Source of the DNA: JANQKX01 sp039028695
GTDB taxonomy: Bacteria; Pseudomonadota; Alphaproteobacteria; Kiloniellales; Kiloniellaceae
NCBI GenBank assembly: GCA_039028695.1
Contig: JBCCHN010000011.1
Span: 1-64,000, forward strand
Length of the DNA: 64,000 nt
Direction of reading: 5' to 3'
Part shown: positions 19,178-28,165 of the stretch, one piece after another
How positions within the stretch are numbered: the first letter of the stretch is position 1
Layout of the letters: each line of letters begins with the position of its first letter
The notes under the pieces: generated by a model
Databases searched by the model: none
Told to the model about the DNA's origin: nothing
Seen by the model: the letters and a program-made list of their open reading frames with translations, nothing else
Translations under genes and position numbers: made by a program

Positions 19178-19581
19178 GCGGATCCGCAAAAACGGCGCAC
19201 GAAAATCAGGAGCAAGGGCGGCAAGAGGATCTCCATCAACAAGGGGGTCACGGTTCCTTCCGCTCTTACATGATTGGCTTTGTTCTATCCGTGATTTTGA
19301 CGATCATACCTTTTTCGATCGTCATGGGCGGCCTTGTGGATAGCAAGGTCCTGGCGATTGGTATCGTGTTTACCTTGGGCGCCGCACAGATGCTCGTCCA
19401 TATTTATTACTTTCTTCACGTGAATGCTCGGGCCGAGGAGGGTTGGCTGGCGATGTCGCTGACTTTCACCGTACTCTTGGTAGTGATTGTGCTCGCGGGC
19501 TCCATCTGGGTCATGTTCCATCTTGAGGAGAACATGATGCCGGCCCACGAACAGATTGAACGCATCAAATCCCTGCCTTAG
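19174..19581 (+). CDS. cyoD: Cytochrome bo3 ubiquinol oxidase subunit IV
   Basis: Subunit IV, 135 residues: a polar N-terminus of about 30 residues, then three membrane helices with the family block GAAQMLVHIYYFLHVN. It assists assembly of the CuB site. I use the ATG at 19174, which overlaps the cyoC stop by four bases; the longer open frame upstream lies inside cyoC. No cyoE heme-O synthase follows; a SURF1 gene does instead. Confidence 0.94.
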   Translation: MSGSAKTAHENQEQGRQEDLHQQGGHGSFRSYMIGFVLSVILTIIPFSIVMGGLVDSKVLAIGIVFTLGAAQMLVHIYYFLHVNARAEEGWLAMSLTFTVLLVVIVLAGSIWVMFHLEENMMPAHEQIERIKSLP

Positions 19582-19607
19582 GGCCACACTGTGATCCGGA
19601 TTTGGAA

Positions 19608-20348
19608 ATGACGGATTGGCGGACGCGCAAGTGGGCCAAAGCTCTGTTAATGGTCGCGGCCTTTGCACTATTTATTTGCTTCGTGCTCCTCGGCAATTGG
19701 CAGCTATACCGCCTTGACTGGAAGCGCAGCCTGATCCAAGCCGTAGAGGAGCGCGCCTTCAACCTTCCGGTGGCGGCGCCGACGGCAGATCAATGGCCTA
19801 GCATCAATGCTGAAAAGGACGCGTATCATCGGGTGAAAGCGACGGGTCATTTTCTTTATCAAGAGGAAATTCCGGTTGTTGCGCTCACCGAACTTGGTGG
19901 TGGCTATTGGATCATGACGCCGCTGTTGCGAGACAATAGTGAGATGATTTGGGTCAATAGAGGATTTGTCCCAACCGAGCTAAAAGAGCCCGGCACGCGA
20001 CCGGTCAATCACAACCAAGCTGTCACGGTTACTGGGTTATTGCGCATGAGCGAACCCAAGGGAACATTTCTGCAGTCGAATGATCCGATGGCTGGCCGCT
20101 GGTATTCGCGGGATCTCGAGGCTTTTTCGTCCATCAAAGATTTGCCGCAGGCGGCTCCCTATTTTATCGATGCCGGGCCAAATGAAAACGAGGAGTCTTG
20201 GCCGCGCGGCGGAATGACCAGGGTTACCTTCCGCAATAATCATCTTGTTTATGCTCTGACGTGGTATGTACTCGCCGCCCTGCTCGCGGGTGGGGTCGGT
20301 TATGCCATATGGGTGGAAAGACGGCCTTCCAGAAAGGACTCCACTTAG
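19608..20348 (+). CDS. SURF1 family oxidase assembly protein
   Basis: An inner-membrane factor for assembly of heme-copper oxidases, 246 residues. One hydrophobic helix lies at about residues 14-32 (LLGNWQLYRLDWK immediately follows, the usual GxWQLxRxxWK block) and another at about 215-235, with a periplasmic domain between. Conserved blocks GGGYWIMTPL, WVNRGFVP and NNHLVYALTWY fit the family. ATG 19608 is my choice; a TTG two codons upstream is possible. It lies 26 bases behind cyoD and is surely the last gene of the oxidase operon, serving heme insertion. Confidence 0.9.
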   Translation: MTDWRTRKWAKALLMVAAFALFICFVLLGNWQLYRLDWKRSLIQAVEERAFNLPVAAPTADQWPSINAEKDAYHRVKATGHFLYQEEIPVVALTELGGGYWIMTPLLRDNSEMIWVNRGFVPTELKEPGTRPVNHNQAVTVTGLLRMSEPKGTFLQSNDPMAGRWYSRDLEAFSSIKDLPQAAPYFIDAGPNENEESWPRGGMTRVTFRNNHLVYALTWYVLAALLAGGVGYAIWVERRPSRKDST

Positions 20349-20467
20349 AGTACAGCCCAGGTACTCTGACCCGTCTTGCGATCTAAGCGGCCAATGTCCT
20401 GCTTGAATTCCGATGACCAAAAGAAGCCGCCGCTAACGCCCCAGAAGATAATACAATACGGAGCTTT

Positions 20468-21394
20468 TTACTTACTTGTGATCTCAACGGACCCCTTGCC
20501 CTTTCGAGCGATGGGCCGAGGACGCACAAGGGTGATCGTTATCGAAAGGACGATGGCGAAAAGTGCCAAGATACGTTGCCAAGTCAGATTATCGCCGAGT
20601 AGAAGCGCCGCGGAAACAACGCCCACCACCGGTGCAATGAGAGTGGAGATCGCCGCCACAGTCGCGGGCAATCGACTCACCAGGATTGTCCATAACACAT
20701 AGCAAATGACCGTCGGTCCGAGGACATGGAAAGCGAGTGTCAGTAGGATCGGTAGACTGGGTAAGGGCTGTTTCCAGGGATTCTCGACAATCAATGCCGT
20801 CGGCCAAATCAGCAGGCTAGAAAAAGCAAAAAACCAAACCGTCAGTGAGAGCGGTGGCAGGCTCCATTGCTTTGCCTTTAAGGCAACGTTTCCGATCGCC
20901 CAGGAAAGCGCCGCTCCCAGCATGATCACCGGACCCAATGGTTTTTCAAACAAGGCGATCGGGTTCTCGGATGCAAGAATAGCCAATCCGACCATTGCGA
21001 TTGTTAAAGCGGAAATCACCCGAGAACTGAGCGGTTCTTTCAAAAATAGTGCTGCCAGGATCGCCGTGATAGCGGGCATCGTGTACCCAATGATCGCCGC
21101 TTGAGAGGTGTCCACCAGGACCTGACCCAGCGACGTTAAGACATTGAAGCCAAAGATCACAAATAGCCCCGTGAAGGCGGCCGGGAACAATTCCCTGATC
21201 GGAATTCTGAGCGGTTGCTTTATCGCGATTGCGATAGCAGCTAGGATTATTGTCGCGCCGGTGAACGACACGACGCGAATTGTAAGAGGCTCAATCTCAG
21301 TCAAAAGGAATTTGACTGCAGTCCAATTCAAACCCCAAAGGACGCCGATCACGAGGATGATGACAATATCCAAAACCCGTACACCAATCCGCAC
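20468..21394 (-). CDS. EamA/DMT family transporter
   Basis: A second 10-helix permease of the drug/metabolite transporter superfamily, 308 residues, with two EamA repeats (first IVILVIGVLWGLNWTAVKFL, second from about residue 160). It starts with GTG at 21394, preceded by GGAG at eight bases. It converges on the SURF1 gene and has no obvious functional partner. The substrate is unknown; amino-acid or metabolite export is typical of the family. Confidence 0.86.
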   Translation of the reverse strand: MRIGVRVLDIVIILVIGVLWGLNWTAVKFLLTEIEPLTIRVVSFTGATIILAAIAIAIKQPLRIPIRELFPAAFTGLFVIFGFNVLTSLGQVLVDTSQAAIIGYTMPAITAILAALFLKEPLSSRVISALTIAMVGLAILASENPIALFEKPLGPVIMLGAALSWAIGNVALKAKQWSLPPLSLTVWFFAFSSLLIWPTALIVENPWKQPLPSLPILLTLAFHVLGPTVICYVLWTILVSRLPATVAAISTLIAPVVGVVSAALLLGDNLTWQRILALFAIVLSITITLVRPRPIARKGKGSVEITSK

Positions 21395-21634
21395 GTCACA
21401 TCTCCAACTGGCTTTGAGGTTTTAAGTTTGCGGAAAGTATGGGCGATGCAGGAAGATCATTAAGCGTCTGACCTGGTTGTCAACTATCGACAAGCTGGTC
21501 AATTTCATTGTTCTCCGATCTATTGCCTGTCTCTGTACTTTTTTCGAGGGGATCCAGACCGAAATCGCCGCTCCACGAGAACGGGCGTGGAAGGCTATTT
21601 TGGGATCTTGGGTTAAATGCATCGTGTTCACACC

Positions 21635-22081
21635 TCAAACCTGAATGTTGTAGAGTATGAAATCGGTTTTGGAGGCATAGCTGTCATAAAGTTTGCGGGC
21701 AGAATAATTGAACTCTTGGGTCAACCATCGAACTCCGGGGAGGCCTCTCCCTTTTGCAAAATTCAGCACATGATCAATCATCGCACGACCCGTGCCTGCC
21801 CCGCGAACCTGCGGGTCCACATAAAGGTCACTCAGATAACACACCATACTGGCACCCAGGGATCGATGCATGAGTTGGTACTGCACGAAACCAATAACCA
21901 CCCCCTTGGAATCTTCGGCTACATCGCACCAGAAATCGTTGGTAGGATCGAAGATCCATTCCCAGACTCCGTCGAATCCTCCTTCGGGGATAGAGGTTTT
22001 GTAAAACTCGGCATAGGCCTGGAACATCTGCTCCCAGATGGCGCGATCGGCTTTGGCAAGTGGTCGAATTGTGACTGGCAT
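21635..22081 (-). CDS. GNAT family N-acetyltransferase
   Basis: A 148-residue acetyl-CoA-dependent acyltransferase. The acetyl-CoA-binding loop is VRGAGTGRAMI at about residues 92-102, preceded by the strand LSDLYVDPQ, and the C-terminal NYSARKLYDSYA helix is typical. It starts at ATG 22081 with a strong GGGGAGAGG site upstream. Such small GNAT proteins acetylate amines or amino groups; the acceptor here is unknown. It stands alone. Confidence 0.87.
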   Translation of the reverse strand: MPVTIRPLAKADRAIWEQMFQAYAEFYKTSIPEGGFDGVWEWIFDPTNDFWCDVAEDSKGVVIGFVQYQLMHRSLGASMVCYLSDLYVDPQVRGAGTGRAMIDHVLNFAKGRGLPGVRWLTQEFNYSARKLYDSYASKTDFILYNIQV

Positions 22082-22741
22082 TACATTCCTCTCCCCGAAT
22101 TAAGATTTACCCTTAGGCAGATCCCTTGCCGCTAGCTTGCCAAGTCAGCGTCACTGAACTCTTTATTCAGCCTTCCATGGCAGCCAACCCGTTCCGGCTC
22201 GTAGCATCAAACTAAGGATCAGGCTGTGCGTGACATGCTCTCCAAAGATCACCTATCCGAAAGTTGTCCCAACAACTGCCTTCGCACAGCAGCTCAAAAG
22301 TTTTGACCCAGAGAGCCTTTGTTCTGCTCGGTGTGCCCGTTTGGGAGGGAAACCGCCCTAAAGATCTCAAAAGGCGCAGAAAAGCCAGGAACAAGTTTAT
22401 CTCTTCCAAACTGTATGCTCAATCGTTGCTCTGTAAATGCGTACATAGGTCCGATCATCTATCAATGGCGGAATACTGTGAAAATGGGGCTTGTTCATAA
22501 GTCAAATCCAATATAACTATTTAGTAGAATATTAGAATTTATTTACTAATATAAAATGTGTATTTGTGTTCGGGTGACCCCGCAAACCGGCGGCGATCGC
22601 CGTTTGTGGCAACCTAGAGAATTACCTTAAGAAAGCAGCAGTAGCCTCGCATCCACTTTTACGTATTTACAGCTATCTCGTGACATAATGGTCCAATATG
22701 CCTATTGAATACGCATACTGCCCAGTAACGATTCTGTCGGA
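22082..22741. other. AT-rich leader before acnB with a hairpin
   Basis: About 660 bases without a supported gene. Bases 22505-22565 are strikingly AT-rich, with an inverted TTAGTA/TACTAA pair, and probably carry the acnB promoter. Downstream, 22583-22606 can fold into a nine-pair hairpin (CAAAC and GGCG against CGCCGTTTG, with one bulged C) around a GCGAT loop; it has no T-run, so it is not a terminator for the plus strand. Its role, if any, is unknown. Confidence 0.4.
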
Positions 22742-25540
22742 ATGACAATGAGATTTTACAAAGACTACCTGCGGGAGATTGAGGATCGAAAAGCCCAGGG
22801 TCTCAGCCCGCAACCGATCGAGGACGGCGCTCTCCTTAAGGAAGTAATTTCGCATGTCGTAGATCACAAGAGCAAGCATAGGAATGATTGCCTGCGCTTC
22901 TTGATCTATAATACCCTGCCAGGCACGACGGGCGCCGCCGGCGAAAAGGCCCAATTTCTCAAACAGCTCATTGTGGGCGAGATACTGGTTGAAGAAATCA
23001 CGCCCACTTTTGCCTTTGAGCTTTTGTCGCACATGAAGGGCGGACCATCGGTCAAGGTGTTGTTGGATCTAGCACTTGGAGAAGATGGCGAGATTGCCAA
23101 AGACGCTGCTGAAGTGCTGAAGACCCAGGTCTTCCTTTATGAGGCGGATACCAATCGGATCAAGACGGCTTTCGAGGAGGGCAACCCCTTGGCCGCTGAC
23201 ATTCTGGAAAGCTACGCACGAGCGGAGTTCTTCACCAAGCTTCCAGATGTCGAGGAAGAAATAAAGGTGGTCACCTATGTTGCCGCCGAGGGGGATATAT
23301 CGACCGACCTCTTGTCGCCTGGCAACCAGGCCCACTCGCGTGCCGATCGCGAGCTTCATGGTAAATGTATGATGTCTGAACAGGGGCAGAAGGAGATAGA
23401 AGCACTGAAGCGCCGACATCCGGATAAACGCGTTATGCTGGTTGCAGAAAAAGGCACCATGGGTGTCGGTTCCTCGCGAATGTCTGGAATCAACAACGTG
23501 GCTCTTTGGACCGGTAAACAAGCAAGCCCTTACGTTCCTTTCGTCAATATCGCCCCCGTGGTTGCTGGTACTAATGGAATCTCGCCGATCTTTCTGACCA
23601 CCGTAGGCGTTACTGGCGGGATTGGAGTGGATCTCCAAAACTGGGTGAAAGTGCTGGATGAGAATAGTAACCCGATCTTGAACAATGATGGCAATCCCAT
23701 CTTAGAGCAGCGTTATTCGGTGGAAACGGGCACGGTTCTGACAATCAGCGTCAAAGAAAAGAAACTCTATAACGAAGCTGGTGACGAAGAACTCGTCGAT
23801 ATGGCGTCGTCGCTCACGCCGCAGAAGCTGGAGTTCATGAGGGCCGGCGGATCCTACGCCATTGTTTTCGGCAAGAAGCTTCAGACCTTTGCTGCTGAGA
23901 CGCTTGGTATCGAAGCCCCACTGGTTTACGCGAAATCAAAAGAGGTGAGTCATGAAGGGCAAGGTCTAACCGCGGTCGAAAAGATCTTCAATGCTAACGC
24001 GCTGGGAGCGACCCCCGGTAAAGTTCTCCATGCCGGATCCGATGTGCGCGTCAGGGTGAATATCGTAGGTTCCCAAGATACGACCGGGCCCATGACGGCG
24101 CAAGAGCTGGAGGCCATGGCCGCGACCGTACTTTCGCCCAGCGTTGACGGTGCCTACCAGTCTGGTTGCCACACTGCGTCTGTATGGGATCTTAAGGCGC
24201 AGGCCAATACCCCAAAGCTGATGGCCTTCATGCACAAGTTTGGGCTGATCACCGCGCGCGATCCCGCAGGTACTTATCATGCGATGACCGACGTGATCCA
24301 CAAGGTTTTGAATGACATCACGGTAGACGATTGGGCCATCATAATCGGCGGGGACAGCCACACACGGATGTCGAAGGGCGTAGCCTTTGGTGCGGATTCA
24401 GGGACAGTTGCGCTAGCGCTCGCGACTGGCGAGGCAACGATGCCAATCCCGGAGTCCGTAAAGGTTACATTCCAGGGCGAAATGGCGAGCCACATGGATT
24501 TCCGCGATGTTGTCCACGCGACACAGGCGCAGATGTTGCAGCATTTTGGCGATAATGTCTTCCAAGGTCGCATCATTGAAGTGCACATTGGCACCCTGCT
24601 GGCCGACCAAGCTTTCACCTTTACCGACTGGACTGCGGAGATGAAGGCAAAGGCGTCCATCTGTATTTCTGAAGACGAAACGCTTATTCAATCCCTCGAG
24701 ATAGCTCGAGACCGAATTCAAATCATGATCGATAAGGGGATGGAAAACGATGCCCAGATGCTCAAGGGCCTTATCGAAATCGCCGAAAATCGGATCGATC
24801 AGATTAAGTCGGGCGAAAAACCGGCGCTGAAGCCAGATGAGAATGCAAAGTACTTCGCGGAGGTCGTGGTAGATCTCGACGATATCAATGAGCCGATGAT
24901 TGCGGATCCGGATGTCAACAATGCCGATGTTTCGAAGCGTTATACCCATGACACCATCCGGCCGATTTCCTATTACCAGGCGGAAAAAAAAGTGGATCTG
25001 GGCTTTGTAGGATCCTGCATGGTGCATAAAGGCGATGTGAAGATCGTCGCCCAGATGCTGCGCAACCTAGAGGCCGAACATGGAAATGTGGAATTCAAGG
25101 CCCCTCTGGTCGTGGCAGCGCCTACCTACAATATTATTGATGAATTGAAGGAAGAGGGCGACTGGGAGATATTGCAAAAATACTGCGGCTTTGAGTTTGA
25201 TGATGCGGTGCCCAAGGAGACCGCTCGCACGAAGTATGAAAACATCCTCTACCTTGAACGGCCCGGGTGTAATCTATGCATGGGCAATCAGGAGAAAGCG
25301 GCCAAGGGCGACACCGTCCTAGCGACATCAACTCGTTTGTTTCAGGGCCGGGTCGTGGCAGACTCGGAGACCAAGAAGGGTGAATCTCTTTTGGGTTCCA
25401 CCCCTGTCGTGGTGTTATCCGCCATTCTGGGCCGAACGCCGACTCTGGAGGAGTACAAGTCTGCCGTGCAAGGGATCGACCTGACAAAGTTTTCTCCGCC
25501 GACACAAAAACCCCTAGACACCTTATCCGTGCACTTCTAA
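22742..25540 (+). CDS. acnB: Aconitate hydratase B / 2-methylisocitrate dehydratase
   Basis: A 932-residue [4Fe-4S] aconitase interconverting citrate and isocitrate in the TCA cycle, and able in this family to hydrate 2-methylaconitate. The HEAT-like N-terminal domain (about 1-170) is present, followed by the swivel domain and the catalytic core. Cluster-binding cysteines lie in VGSCMVHKGD and in RPGCNLCMGNQ; SGCHTASVWD and GGDSHTRMSKG are active-site blocks. It is longer than E. coli AcnB (865 residues) because of extra segments around residues 300-345. From memory the N-terminus (KDYLREIEDRKAQGL) resembles flavobacterial AcnB more than the proteobacterial form. ATG 22748, two codons in, is an alternative start. 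Monocistronic. Confidence 0.95.
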   Translation: MTMRFYKDYLREIEDRKAQGLSPQPIEDGALLKEVISHVVDHKSKHRNDCLRFLIYNTLPGTTGAAGEKAQFLKQLIVGEILVEEITPTFAFELLSHMKGGPSVKVLLDLALGEDGEIAKDAAEVLKTQVFLYEADTNRIKTAFEEGNPLAADILESYARAEFFTKLPDVEEEIKVVTYVAAEGDISTDLLSPGNQAHSRADRELHGKCMMSEQGQKEIEALKRRHPDKRVMLVAEKGTMGVGSSRMSGINNVALWTGKQASPYVPFVNIAPVVAGTNGISPIFLTTVGVTGGIGVDLQNWVKVLDENSNPILNNDGNPILEQRYSVETGTVLTISVKEKKLYNEAGDEELVDMASSLTPQKLEFMRAGGSYAIVFGKKLQTFAAETLGIEAPLVYAKSKEVSHEGQGLTAVEKIFNANALGATPGKVLHAGSDVRVRVNIVGSQDTTGPMTAQELEAMAATVLSPSVDGAYQSGCHTASVWDLKAQANTPKLMAFMHKFGLITARDPAGTYHAMTDVIHKVLNDITVDDWAIIIGGDSHTRMSKGVAFGADSGTVALALATGEATMPIPESVKVTFQGEMASHMDFRDVVHATQAQMLQHFGDNVFQGRIIEVHIGTLLADQAFTFTDWTAEMKAKASICISEDETLIQSLEIARDRIQIMIDKGMENDAQMLKGLIEIAENRIDQIKSGEKPALKPDENAKYFAEVVVDLDDINEPMIADPDVNNADVSKRYTHDTIRPISYYQAEKKVDLGFVGSCMVHKGDVKIVAQMLRNLEAEHGNVEFKAPLVVAAPTYNIIDELKEEGDWEILQKYCGFEFDDAVPKETARTKYENILYLERPGCNLCMGNQEKAAKGDTVLATSTRLFQGRVVADSETKKGESLLGSTPVVVLSAILGRTPTLEEYKSAVQGIDLTKFSPPTQKPLDTLSVHF

Positions 25541-25724
25541 GTATTCCGACCCCTTTCATGCTCTGGTTAAAGATCCTAAGTAGGGCCTTACAGCCTTAGC
25601 GCTTGAGGACAGTAGCTTCAAGCACCTGCCCTTAAAGATCTAATGTATACTTAAGAATGAATAGATCCTTGGTGGTCTTCGCAAAGACCTATCCGAATGC
25701 CAATACCACTGGGAGCTGACGCGA

Positions 25725-25996
25725 AGTAATTGCTTGCGGCGATGGTAGATCTCGGGCGCCAATATTGGCCCAATGCTGCCCCTCTTGAGCCAAACAGTCT
25801 GATGGTAAAAATCGATGCCCCACTCATGGAGGGAGATCTTTCACCTGCCGCAGGGATAGAGGGACGTGAATATAAATCACCACCGTCAAACGGATAACTT
25901 CGGGCGCTGAATTGAAGTGCTAGACGTGTTTATGCATCTTGAAGCTTTAGGAACGCGTGCCGAGGCGTTTCCAAGCCATTCCGGTCAGACAAAGCC
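25725..25996 (-). mobile_element. IS6-family remnant
   Basis: Non-coding debris that aligns by eye with the copy at 52.8-53.6 kb: the blocks GTCTGATGG, ATCGATGCCCC, CACCTGCCGCAGGG, ATCACCACCGTCAAACGGAT and TCGGGCGCTGAATTGAAGT follow in the same order and orientation, and the right end CAGACAAAGCC at 25986-25996 matches the terminal repeat. No open frame survives and most of the transposase is deleted. The left boundary is approximate. Confidence 0.65.
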
Positions 25997-26010
25997 CAAG
26001 TATTGCTCAA

Positions 26011-26448
26011 TTAAATGGCACTATAGGCAATTTGAAAGCTGTAAGCCGCGCGGCGAAGTAACGCTTCGTGACCAGATCGATAAATGGCGGACGCAGGTCG
26101 AAGCTGAAGTTCCAGCTTCTGCAATTCGTCGCGACATTTTTTTATTAGTGGGTCCTTATCAGGGTTATTACAATCACACAAAAGCTCTAAGAGGGACTCT
26201 TCATGTTCCGTCAGGATGTCACTGTCCCATTCCGATTCCTGAGTCTCAATTTGCAGTTCATTAAATAGCTGAAATAAGGAATTCAATGCCGGATAAATAT
26301 GATCTCGTTGAAGAAAAGAGGCCAGTCTATGCTCCGCAATCGCTCGGGTCGGTCCGAGTTTGTTCCACTGGCGAAACAAAGAGATAATATAATACTCATC
26401 TCGCGTAAGATCGAAAAATCCAAGCGGAGTCGATTGCGCATAAACCAT
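26011..26448 (-). CDS. Unrecognised 145-residue protein
   Basis: I do not recognise this protein. It looks coding: a balanced composition with regular amphipathic segments (RDEYYIISLFRQWNKLG; FLQRDHIYPALNSLFQLF), a Cys pair (LLCDCNN), and an acidic middle followed by a basic C-terminus. There is no signal peptide or membrane helix, so it is probably cytosolic and mostly helical. The start at ATG 26448 has GAGGGG just upstream; a TTG at 26481 is an alternative. It is divergent from the MmgE/PrpD gene, and a Fur-like palindrome lies in the 310 bases between them, so the two may be co-regulated. Its 3' end abuts an IS6 remnant, so the C-terminus could be altered. Confidence 0.5.
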   Translation of the reverse strand: MVYAQSTPLGFFDLTRDEYYIISLFRQWNKLGPTRAIAEHRLASFLQRDHIYPALNSLFQLFNELQIETQESEWDSDILTEHEESLLELLCDCNNPDKDPLIKKCRDELQKLELQLRPASAIYRSGHEALLRRAAYSFQIAYSAI

Positions 26449-26666
26449 GGGCCCCTCTGCATAATGATGTGGAGGAATCAACTCAATCTAGCACTCGTCC
26501 GCCCAATCCTTTGGTCGCTAGTATCAGAGCGAGAAATACTCATTTCGACGACCTCTCGATTCAGCCTTGACCGCGCTTAGCCACCGAACCGATAAAATTA
26601 GTTATAAGGTCGAATTAATCCTTCTTGACCGGAGATTCATTCGCAGCTACTCATCCAATAGTCAAG

Positions 26667-26687
26667 TGCGAATGATTATCATTCGCA
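26667..26687. promoter_or_regulatory. Perfect 21-base palindrome, Fur/Mur-box-like
   Basis: The half-site TGCGAATGAT is followed by a central T and its exact reverse complement. The inner 13 bases, AATGATTATCATT, equal the core of the classical Fur box on one strand. It lies 72 bases upstream of the MmgE/PrpD start and 219 bases upstream of the divergent small gene. From family knowledge, Fur or the alphaproteobacterial manganese regulator Mur would bind such a site. That the site works here is inference. Confidence 0.65.
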
Positions 26688-26758
26688 ATTTTTGCAAGCT
26701 AGCTTTTCTAAGCCTATTGGTGCCGGACTTCCTTATGGGGTTCGCCTGGGAGCTTTTC

Positions 26759-28153
26759 ATGATACATCACCCCTCAGACTCACTGCCAGACACCGAAGTC
26801 CGTCAATTGGGGCGTTTTGTTGCACAAACCGACCATCGATCCATGTCGGATGGTGCGCGCGATGAACTGAAAAAACGCATTCTCGATACGATTGGTGTGG
26901 CTATAGGCGCGCTCGGCGGTAAGCCGATCGAAATGATTCGTCAGCATCATGAAGACTTTGGCGGTACGCCCCATTGCACGCTAATTGGTGGCGGCAAATC
27001 AGCTCCGGACAGAGCGGCCTTCTACAATGGTGCGCTTAGCCGGTATCTCGACTTTATGGACAGCTATCTGGCCAAGGGCGAAACTTGCCACCAGTCGGAT
27101 AATTTCGGCGCGGTGATGGCCGCGGCGGAATACGCGGACGCTTCGGGCGACCAATTCCTCACAGCCATGGCCGCAGCCTACCAAGTGCAAGGCCGCCTTT
27201 GCGACGTCGCCCCGGTGCGCCACAAGGGTTTCGACCACACGGTACAAGGAGCTTACGCTTCGGCCGCGGGTGTTGCGCGCGCGCTTGGCCTTGATGCAGA
27301 AAAGACGGCTATGTCGATTGCCATTTCTGGGACCTGCAACAATGCGCTGCGCTGCACCCGCACGGGCGCGCTATCCCACTGGAAGGGATTGGCCTATCCC
27401 AACACCGCCTTCATCGGAACCCATGCCGCCTTTCTTGCCTATCGCGGCATTACCGGACCCGAGGAGGTGTTTGAGGGTAACAAGGGTTTCAAGGATGCGA
27501 TCGCCGGTGAATTCACCATCGATTGGTCGAGAGAGGATCTGGAAAACGTCAAAAAATCAATAATCAAGAAATACAATGCGGAGATCCATTCCCAGTCCTC
27601 GATCGAGGGGGCGCTCGAGCTGCAGAAAACTCATGGATTCACTTGGGACGAGATCGAGCATATTGGGATCGACATCTTCGATGTGGCTTTTCACATTATC
27701 GGCGGCGGTGAGGAGGGTGACAAGACCATCGTTCGCACCAAAGAAGAGGCCGACCATTCCCTGCAATACATGGTTGGAGTGGCGCTCATCGACGGCAATG
27801 TGCTGCCTGCTCAATACGAGGGCAACCGGGTCACACGCGACGACATACAATCCCTCCTTAGGCGCTTTACCGTGCGGCCAAAGCAGGAATACACCGACCG
27901 CTTCCCAGGCGAGATGTGCACAGACATTTCAATTAGCCTGAAAGACGGCACGATCCACAAGATCACTAAGACGGACTATGAGGGCTTTAATACTCGCCCG
28001 ATGAGCTGGCACACAGTGACCGCCAAGTTTACCGATCTGGCGACCCCCCACACCTCTGAACTTACCCGCAGAGCCATCGTCGATGCAGTGCAAAACATCG
28101 AGTCGATGGTGGCCCGAGACTTCGCCGCAATCCTCGGCAATTTGACCGTTTGA
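26759..28153 (+). CDS. MmgE/PrpD family protein
   Basis: A 464-residue cytosolic protein of the MmgE/PrpD fold, a family that includes 2-methylcitrate dehydratase, cis-aconitate decarboxylase and iminodisuccinate epimerase. Recognisable blocks are KKRILDTIGVAIGALGGKP (about 40-58), FYNGALSRYLDFMDSYL, HQSDNFGAVMAAAEYA, GTCNNALRCTRTGALSHWKG and NKGFKDAIAGEF. I use ATG 26759, which has GGGAG six bases upstream and starts just before the conserved domain; the open frame extends upstream to 26567 without support. It sits 72 bases downstream of a Fur-box-like palindrome and 12 bases before a ComA-like gene, so the two surely share a transcript. The substrate is unknown; PrpD activity is less likely because no prpB or prpC is nearby. 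Confidence 0.87.
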   Translation: MIHHPSDSLPDTEVRQLGRFVAQTDHRSMSDGARDELKKRILDTIGVAIGALGGKPIEMIRQHHEDFGGTPHCTLIGGGKSAPDRAAFYNGALSRYLDFMDSYLAKGETCHQSDNFGAVMAAAEYADASGDQFLTAMAAAYQVQGRLCDVAPVRHKGFDHTVQGAYASAAGVARALGLDAEKTAMSIAISGTCNNALRCTRTGALSHWKGLAYPNTAFIGTHAAFLAYRGITGPEEVFEGNKGFKDAIAGEFTIDWSREDLENVKKSIIKKYNAEIHSQSSIEGALELQKTHGFTWDEIEHIGIDIFDVAFHIIGGGEEGDKTIVRTKEEADHSLQYMVGVALIDGNVLPAQYEGNRVTRDDIQSLLRRFTVRPKQEYTDRFPGEMCTDISISLKDGTIHKITKTDYEGFNTRPMSWHTVTAKFTDLATPHTSELTRRAIVDAVQNIESMVARDFAAILGNLTV

Positions 28154-28165
28154 ATGGAGTCATGA

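Noticed and set aside
20347..20367. AGAGTAC/GTACTCT inverted repeat after SURF1 as a terminator
   Set aside because: Only seven pairs and no T-run follows, so I do not call it.
21422..21631. Minus-strand open frame of 69 codons upstream of the second EamA gene
   Set aside because: No domain, no good start context; the region more likely holds the EamA promoter.
22264..22516. Short overlapping plus-strand frames before acnB
   Set aside because: Two frames compete, neither has family features, and the sequence turns AT-rich and non-coding.
25917..26264. Plus-strand frame of 115 codons opposite the unrecognised small gene
   Set aside because: It begins inside IS6 debris and is the shadow of a better minus-strand frame with a good ribosome site.
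26759..28153. Assignment of the MmgE/PrpD gene as prpD of a methylcitrate cycle
   Set aside because: No prpB, prpC or propionate regulator is nearby; the AcnB upstream is separated by an IS remnant and a divergent gene.
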